Source: Narthecium ossifragum
Taxonomy: Eukaryota; Streptophyta; Magnoliopsida; Dioscoreales; Nartheciaceae
Assembly (NCBI GenBank): GCA_963920575.1
Contig: OY986972.1
Span: forward strand, 21,116,083-21,180,082
DNA: 64,000 nucleotides
Direction: 5' to 3'
Numbering within the stretch: the first letter of the stretch is position 1; every line of letters begins with the position of its first letter. A program made the position numbers and the translations under genes. The notes beneath the pieces were generated by a model. That model searched no databases, was not told the origin of the DNA, and worked only from the letters and a program-made list of their open reading frames with translations. This document shows positions 57,704-64,000 of this stretch, in pieces.

Positions 57704-59485
57704 GCACTAGTTGATCCTCAAGCCACATCCCAACCTTGGAAGAGTGACAAGTATGAGGAGATGCTAGAACTCTTCAAGAAAGTCCACATCAACCTTCCCT
57801 TACTAGATGCCATCAAGCAAGTGCCTTCTTATGCCAAATTCTTAAAAGACTTATGTACCCACAAGAGGCAATCTAAGTCTCATGTCTCTAAAATGCTCTT
57901 CCTAACTGAGCAAGTTAGCTCTATTCTTCAACTCGATCTACCTCCGAAATTAAGAGACCCCGGCACTCCTACCATTTCTTGCATCATAGGAGGTCAATTA
58001 ATTGAGGGGGTTCTTCTTGATTTAGGAGCTAGTGTGAATGTTATGCCCTACTCTTTGTTTTATAAGTTTGGCTTAGGAGAGCTCAAGCCGACCTCGATGA
58101 CTTTGCAATTAGCCGATAGATCTATCAAGACACCACGGGGTGTTCTTGAAGACATTTTAGTCAAGGTCGATAGATGTGTTTTCCCGGTCGACTTCGTTGT
58201 GCTTGACATCGAACCGGGTATTAGACATAAGAAATCCATTCCCATCATACTTGGACGACCTTTCTTGGCTACGGCGAATGCATGCATCAATTGTAGGAGT
58301 GGCATCATGACCGTTACATTCGGGAATATGGAATTGAAATTAAATATTTTTTATGCTACTAGACAATCTATGCATGTGAATGAATGTTTCATGGTCGATT
58401 CGTTAGTGGATGACGATATTGTTGATGAATGTGCAAATGATGTGATGGTTGCGAATTTTGATATGGATGATGCTTGTGAATCATTTGTTGATGCTTGTGA
58501 TGACTCTTTATCGAGTGGTGATGATGTTTTGAATTTTGATGATTTATCGAGTGTTGAAGAGGATTTTCCAGGTTTACGTGATGAAGTGTTGACTTTCGAT
58601 GATTTTTCGATGGTTTTTAATGCGTTGCAAGATGCAGATTTACCCACTTCGGATTTACTCGATGATTTTGAACATGCATGTGCTATGGCCTTTCGAAAAA
58701 CTTCTTTTGAGCCATTACCACCTATATCCTCCACACCGGCACCCCCATCTTTGATTAAGCCTCCAACCTTAGAGTTGAAACCCTTGCCATCCAATTTGAA
58801 ATATGAGTACCTTGGGCCGAATTGCTCCCTCCCGGTAATCATCTATTCATCCTTGACTCTTGCACAAGAGGAAAAACTCATTAATGTGCTCACCAAGCAC
58901 AAGAGAGCCATTGGGTGGTCCATTGCCGATCTCAAGGGGATAGACCCATCTATATGCATGCACCACATACATTTAGAGGATGAGTCTACGAGTCTTATAG
59001 AGTTTCAACGTCGATTAAATCCAAACATGAGGGAGGTTGTGTTGAAAGAGGTTTTTAAACTCCTTGAGGCGGGAGTCATTTTCCCTATTTCGGACTCCAA
59101 ATGGGTGAGCCCAACCCAAGTAGTGCCTAAGAAATCGGGCATTACCGTGATTAAGAATGAGAGGGGAGAAAGCATTGCTACTCGCCAAACTACGGGATGA
59201 CGAGTATGTATAGATTATCGGAAGTTGAAGTCATTCACTAGAAAGGATCATTTTCCACTTCCATTCATTGACCAAATTTTGGAAAGACTTGTCGGGCAAA
59301 GCTTCTATTGTTTCCTTGATGGCTACTCGTGATATAACCAAGTGGCAATTGACCCTAAGGACCAAGAGAAAACGACATTTACTTGTCCTTTTGGTACCTT
59401 CGCCTACCGACGCATGCCCTTTGGTCTTTGTAACTCACCGGCAATGTTTCAACGTTGCATGTTAGCCATCTTTGGAGACATGATC

Positions 59486-59852
59486 TGTGAGGCCCGCTGG
59501 GTCTACCGTGGGACAAGATGCCTGCGCCAGGAGGGCGGGGCTGAGTCGGGTAGCCGGGTAAGCAATCCCACAACGCCTGGGTAGGGTCCGGGGTTCGATA
59601 TAAGTATATAGAAAGCCCTTAATAGACACAACGCGTTTTAAAGCCGTGCTGACAGTGATCCGTCAGAAAACTCCATGGTTAAGCGTGCTCGACCTGGAGT
59701 AGTCACACAATGGGTGACCTACTGGGAAGTTTTTCCAGATTTCTGCGGTGAGCCAAAAGCGGACAATATTGTGTCGGGTGCGGCCCTCGGGTGGATCCTG
59801 GTCGGACCGGGAGCCCGCTGGTCGGGGCCCAGTGGAGGGCCGGGGCGTTACA
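59486..59852 (+). mobile_element. Cassandra-like TRIM solo LTR carrying a 5S rRNA-like segment, TSD TGATC
   Basis: A 367-bp insertion from TGTGAGGCCCGC to GGGGCGTTACA, flanked by TGATC at 59481-59485 and 59853-59857, splitting the Athila RT between GDMI and the FMDD motif. It holds one 5S-like segment and no internal domain, so it is a solo LTR. Cassandra TRIMs are known for LTRs of this size with 5S sequence. Insert plus duplication is 372 bp, so the RT frame is kept downstream. Confidence 0.9.
59486..59852 (+). repeat. LTR boundaries of the TRIM copy
   Basis: TG...CA ends with a 5-bp duplication on both sides. A TATAAGTATATAG stretch at about 59600 lies upstream of the 5S-like part, possibly a Pol II or Pol III upstream TATA. 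The 5' half carries GGTAGGGTCCGGGGTTCGAT. The frame that starts at 59675 takes its first 59 residues from this LTR. Confidence 0.75.
59633..59735 (+). promoter_or_regulatory. 5S rRNA-like Pol III internal promoter in the TRIM LTR
   Basis: The three internal control elements of plant 5S genes are present in order and at normal spacing. A box: GTTAAGCGTGCTC at about 59679. Intermediate element: GGAGTAGT at about 59696. C box: ATGGGTGACCTACTGGGAAG at about 59710. The 5S 5' third is weakly conserved (GATCCGTCAGAAAACTCC). This is not a functional rRNA gene but could recruit TFIIIA and Pol III. Confidence 0.88.
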
Positions 59853-61762
59853 TGATCGAACACTTTCTAGAGATCTTTATGGATGATTTTTCAGTTTTTG
59901 GCCAATCTTTTGACTCTTGCCTCGAGAATCTTACCAAAGTTTTAGCTAGGTGTGAGGAAACAAACCTAGTCTTGAGTTGGGAGAAGAGCCATTTTATGGT
60001 AAATGAGGGGATTGTGTTGGGCCACGTTGTTTCAAGTAGGGGGATCGAAGTTGATAAGGCCAAACTTGAGCTCATCTCTAAACTTCCTCACGTCATATGC
60101 TACGCTAGCAAAACCTTGAATGATGCTCAAGTCAATTACACGACTACGGAGAAAGAGTTGCTAGCGGTAGTCTTTTCTTTGGAGAAATTTCGATCCTACC
60201 TCCTTGGTTCCAAAATCATTATCTTTACCGATCATGCCGCTTTGCGGTACTTGTTTTCTAAGAAGGATGCCAAGCCACGCTTACTCCGATGGATCTTGCT
60301 TCTCCAAGAGTTCAATCTTGAATTTAAGGATAAAAAAGGCTCCTCTAATGTTGTAGCGGATCATCTTTCTAGGCTATCGTCCGAGCACATCTTAGACTCC
60401 ATTCCGATCAATGAGTTGTTCCCGGATGAGCATCTTTTGGCCATTGATCAATTTCCCAAGCCGTGGTTTGCTCATATTGTCAATTATCTCACCACCGGGC
60501 AAATTCCACTCTTTTGGTCCAAAAATGATCGAAACAAATTCTTCTCACATATCAAGAACTATTTTTGGCATGATCCATATTTGCTCAAACGGTGCCCGGA
60601 CCAATTATTGAGAAGGTGTGTTCCCGAATCGGAAGTTACGTCCATCCTCACTCATTGTCATTCTCATCCTAGTGGGGGACATTTCTCCGGTAGGAAGACC
60701 GCCGCAAAGATCTTTGAATGCGGTTTTTATTGGCCTACCATATTCCGTGATTCTCATAATTTTGCCAAAGCTTGCCTCCGGTGTCAACAAGTTGGTTTAA
60801 TTTCTAGACGCGATGAAATGCCCCAAACTCCCATTCTTGTTTGTGAAGTTTTTGATGTGTGGGGTATTGATTTTATGGGGCCATTTCCTCAATCAAATGG
60901 CTACGTATACATCTTGGTAGGGGTGGATTATGTTTCAAAATGGGTGGAGGCAATCGCCACAAGGACCAATGATCATAAAGTGGTTTTGAAATTTTTGCAT
61001 GCCAATTTCTTCACTCGTTTTGGTTTCCCGATGACCATCATAAGCGATGGTGGCCCTCACTTCACCAACTGGCATCTGAAATCCCTATTTGTAAAATATG
61101 GAATTACACATAATGTGGCCACGCCTTACCATCCTCAAACTAGTGGCCAAGTTGAGGTGTCCAATCGCGAGATCAAGCGGATCTTAGAAAAAGTTGTGAG
61201 AATTGATCGGAGGGATTGGGCATTTAAGCTCAATGATGCCTTATGGACCTATCGAATGGCCTACAAGACGCCGATCGGGATGTCGCCATTCCCATTGGTA
61301 TTTGGAAAACCTTGCCACCTTCCGGTAGAGATTCAACATAAAGCTTTTTGGGCGATTCAAGCTCTCAATTGGGACTCTAATGATATTTCAAGCAATAGAA
61401 AACTCCAACTTCATGAGCTTGAAGAAATTCGAAATGAGGCTTACGAGAATACTAAAATCTACAAAGCCCGGACTAAAATTTTTCATGACAAACTCATAGT
61501 TCGGAAAACCTTTGATGTTGGAGATAAGGTTTGGCTCTACAATTCACGCCTCCACCTTTTCCCGGGCAAACTTAAGACTAGGTGGAGTGGTCCATTTGAT
61601 GTCACTAAGGTTTTCACCCATGAAGCCGTTGAGGTACAAAATCCTTTCTCGGGAGCTACATTCACTGTCAATGGCCAACGTTTGAAACCTTATATTCATA
61701 GTTTCCCTCTTGATCTCACTCTTGAGCCGACAATGATGTTGGCGGAGCCCCACTATCCTTGA

Positions 61763-62794
61763 GCCTTTATTGCGTCTCGCTATAGATGGTAAATTTAGCG
61801 CTTGTTGGGAGGCAACCCAATTCTTAGCTTTCACTTGGTCAATTTTTTATTTTACTTTATGCGTGCATGCTTGCTTGATCTTTTGTTTCTTTTGTATGCT
61901 TGATTTTGAATGTTCTTTTTTTTATGAGTTTTTATTTGTTGAGTGCATGCTTGCTTGCTCCATATTTGTTGGTTTGACTTCTTGTTTATTTTGCATTGGC
62001 TTGTGTGCATGGTTGCGTGATTTTTGTTTTGGGTGTAGATATGTGATTTTGATTTTTGTTCGTGTGTTTGTGAATAAATGTGGTGTGTTTGATCATTGAT
62101 TCATTACAATGGTGAATTGTTATGGTTGTGGGAGTTCAATCTTCATTGTTGAGTGAGAAAAGATCAGGTCTACATGTAAAAGTCATCTCATGATTCATTT
62201 TCGATGTGCCTTAAATCTGGGTTTGAGGGATGGATTGATCCCTTCGTCTGTGAGGATTGATCCATTTTTCATTTTCCAGCGAGTGTGTGTCTCTGCCATC
62301 CAGGTGGGGATCAATCCCTCAATTCAAAGGGGATCAATCTCAACTTATCCACGTCAGCAGCCACATTAAGCTAGCTTGGGACACACCTAATCGGCTCCAA
62401 ACTTGATTTGGATCTAAGCCATGATCTGACCCAAACCAAGTTGAGCAAACCAATTGACTCATGGCAACTGACTTGATCCAGCCCACTTACTAAAATCTAA
62501 AACTCACTTAGTCCATCCTCTACAAACCTAAAAAACCGATCCCCAGCTCTAAATCCCTAGAGACCCGATCCCTACTGCCGCCGCCTCACCCCTTCTCTCT
62601 CGTCGCCATCTCCGTCGCGAATCCATCCTCACCGCCAAGCTCCAGCCGCGTCGACGAGGTGGAGGTCCATCTCCGTCGGCTACTTCACCATCTCCTGTTC
62701 CACCGGTGCCTTCTCCATCCACCCCTCCACCTCATTCCCCTTCTCTTCCCCTCGCAACCATTCGATCACAACCAACACACCAGCCCCTACAACC
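61763..62794 (+). other. Athila region between integrase and envelope-like ORF
   Basis: Begins with the conserved AGCGCTTGTTGGGAGGCAAC stretch at 61798, also present in the gag-pro element (minus strand near 7733). Then follow T-rich DNA with TGCTTGCTTG words and four GGATTGATCC/GGATCAATCC words at 62230-62335. No integral gene seen; the small frame at 61770-62099 is low-complexity. Confidence 0.6.
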
Positions 62795-64000
62795 ATGGCG
62801 CCACGGGTTACTAGAGCGAGGGCCGCTGCTTCCAAAGCAACCCCTCCACCGCATGCCACCTTGAAGAAAAGGGCCGCTGCTTCCAAAGCCACCCCTCCAT
62901 TGCAGGCCACCTTGAAGACAACGGCCGCTGCTTCCAAAGCAACTCTTCCACCACAAGCCACCTCGATGGCGAAAGCCTTGGATCCCGGCGCAGCAGCCAC
63001 CTCCTCCAAATCTACTCGGACGGCTGTGAAGAAGAAGCAACAAATCCCAGGGTCCAGCTACACCCTCAGCGATCTCTGGATCAACAGGGACTTCCAATAC
63101 GAGTATGATTTCAATCTTGATTGCTTCTGCTCCGACCTTCATGCTAAGGAATCCGTAGCCATTCTAGAAGCTAGGAGCTTAGAACCTCTTTGTCATCCCG
63201 GATTTGTCATCTATCCACGCCTTGTCTGTTTGTTCTTTCAGAATTTGAAATGTGCTTACGTCTCTGATAGTGTAGGACCCTACCCGAGTAAGAGAGATCG
63301 CACCTGTCTCGGCCTTACCTCCTCTGTTCTTGGCAATCATGTGGTCTTTCGGGCTAAGGAGATCAGTGAAATCCTAGGTATCCCTTGTCTTGCTCCGAGC
63401 TTTCTTCGCTGTCCTTATGATGAAGTCCCAACCTTTAAGAAGATGCCCAGTGAGATAGTCCCTGGCAGACAGGGAGATGGGGTCTTCACGCATGGGGAAT
63501 TACCTCCCCATTTGCTGCTCATAGATGACGTCCTTAGGCGGAATGTTTTTCAGTGTGCTCATGTCCATAAGAGGAAAGAGAATTGGTTGATGGTTATTTG
63601 GCTTCTCTTTCGCGACTACGATGTTGACATACCCTTTTTCATCCTGCAAGACATAGCTTATTTTGCTGATAGGGCCAATGTTGGTAAATATGTTACCCAG
63701 CCTATTCCTCATCCCTGTCTGATTTCTAGTTTTCTAGCAAGACAGAGTTGGTTTCCTACTGGTGAGGAGTGTCTGTCTGTCCCCTCCTCCAAATGCTTCA
63801 AATCTTCAAATTGGCACAAATCAAATGGGAAGATCTTTAACCCCATTGAGGATCAGCCCCCATCAACCCACCATCGACCCCAACAGGACAACCCAGACCT
63901 TCCTCTAGCCCCTGCTGCCTTCTCCCGGCGACTGACCAATCTTAGCAACCGAATTGACACATTGCAAGCCGACATCCGAAAATTTCGGGCTGAGTACCGT
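62795..64000 (+). CDS. Athila envelope-like/plant transposon-protein-domain ORF, partial
   Basis: Open from the ATG at 62795 to the window end, at least 402 codons, no stop. The N-terminus has three 17-residue repeats (RAAASKATPP-type, 51-bp units at 62821, 62872 and 62923) rich in Ala, Lys and Pro. A conserved-looking globular part follows, with PSKRDRTCLGLTSSVLGNHV and FRAKEISEILGIPCLA, a pattern of the putative plant transposon protein domain found downstream of pol in Athila elements. The last 25 residues look like the start of a coiled coil (LTNLSNRIDTLQADI). No transmembrane segment or signal peptide so far. Its role is unknown; 'envelope-like' reflects position only. Confidence 0.7.
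   Translation, partial: MAPRVTRARAAASKATPPPHATLKKRAAASKATPPLQATLKTTAAASKATLPPQATSMAKALDPGAAATSSKSTRTAVKKKQQIPGSSYTLSDLWINRDFQYEYDFNLDCFCSDLHAKESVAILEARSLEPLCHPGFVIYPRLVCLFFQNLKCAYVSDSVGPYPSKRDRTCLGLTSSVLGNHVVFRAKEISEILGIPCLAPSFLRCPYDEVPTFKKMPSEIVPGRQGDGVFTHGELPPHLLLIDDVLRRNVFQCAHVHKRKENWLMVIWLLFRDYDVDIPFFILQDIAYFADRANVGKYVTQPIPHPCLISSFLARQSWFPTGEECLSVPSSKCFKSSNWHKSNGKIFNPIEDQPPSTHHRPQQDNPDLPLAPAAFSRRLTNLSNRIDTLQADIRKFRAEYR

Larger units (their letters stand above)
57704..61762 (+). pseudogene. Athila pol: protease, RT, RNase H, integrase
   Basis: One frame throughout, with stops at 59198 (Trp position in TGWRVCIDYRK) and about 59332. Protease active-site loop DLGASVNVMPY (Asp at 58019), then ILGRPFLATANACINC. 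RT motifs: WVSPTQVVPKKSG, VCIDYRKL, PFGTFAYRRMPFGLCNSPA and, after the TRIM insertion, FMDDFSVFG at 59876. Near 60088 about 90 residues (RT connection and the start of RNase H) are missing: SKLP runs straight into [19 protein letters not shown]. Integrase has its zinc-binding region and a complete D,D-35-E triad (Asp 60869, Asp 61046, Glu 61154), then [12 protein letters not shown]. No chromodomain. Confidence 0.92.
54004..64000 (+). mobile_element. Athila-type Ty3/gypsy retrotransposon, open to window end
   Basis: LTR, tRNA-Asp primer site, gag, protease, reverse transcriptase, partial RNase H, integrase, then an envelope-like ORF: the order of Athila elements. The 3' LTR lies beyond 64000. 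Coding defects are four stops, one frameshift, a deletion across the RT/RNase H junction and a TRIM insertion. It was inserted into the 5' end of a Tekay LTR. Confidence 0.93.

Noticed and set aside
59633..59735. A genuine 5S rRNA gene
   Set aside because: The 5' third is too diverged, and the segment is inside a TG...CA unit with a 5-bp target duplication; a TRIM LTR explains it better.
62680..63142. Two alanine/glycine-rich minus-strand frames
   Set aside because: Shadows of the plus-strand envelope-like ORF with its Ala/Lys repeats.

Overview
This window is plant nuclear DNA, from a transposon-dense part of a draft angiosperm genome. It holds two intact DUF247 genes, a FAR1-related (FRS) gene, mitochondrial-type chaperonin-60 gene remnants and a plant-mobile-domain exon. 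Around them lie nested Athila-type and Tekay/Del-type Ty3/gypsy elements, an L1-clade LINE, MITEs and a Cassandra-like TRIM. A run of exactly 200 N at 37835-38034 is a scaffold gap. The species cannot be named from sequence alone; a monocot is plausible but not shown.

Layout. 1-4.9 kb: MITE-like ends, a decayed LINE 3' fragment, a GRF zinc-finger remnant and one exon of a plant-mobile-domain gene. 4.88-13.0 kb: a minus-strand Athila-like element that keeps gag and protease but has lost RT, RNase H and integrase; it sits in the putative intron after that exon. 13.4-14.1 kb: CPN60 pseudo-exons. 14.4-16.5 kb: FRS gene with frameshifts. 18.55-20.02 kb: DUF247 gene 1. 20.28-22.3 kb: a hairpin MITE, a MULE-type MITE inside a Copia-like LTR remnant, and a hAT-like end. 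23.6-24.5 kb: Tekay LTR fragment. 25.30-31.34 kb: full-length L1-type LINE with a 17-bp target duplication. 31.73-33.12 kb: DUF247 gene 2, the inverted paralogue of gene 1. 33.9-54.0 kb: a nest of long (1.7-3.4 kb) Tekay/Del-type LTRs inserted into each other and into GA/CT-rich fold-back repeats. 54.0-64.0 kb: a plus-strand Athila element (LTR, tRNA-Asp primer site, gag, protease, RT, RNase H, integrase, envelope-like ORF running off the window), with a 367-bp 5S-containing Cassandra-like solo LTR inserted in its RT.

Order of events. Target duplications and interrupted copies show Cassandra in Athila in a Tekay LTR (59.5/54.0/50.6 kb), Tekay in Tekay twice (34.6 and 46.2 kb), and a Tekay composite inside a fold-back repeat (39.2-42.3 kb).

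The oddest signals are four. First, the in-frame Cassandra insertion in RT. Second, a TSD-bounded Tekay composite whose internal region is inverted relative to its flanking LTRs and which ends in a 343-bp palindrome. Third, clustered GATCGATC-type palindromes, many paired into hairpins, in the non-coding parts of at least two unrelated retroelement families. Fourth, an ATGA stop/start overlap joining the two LINE ORFs.
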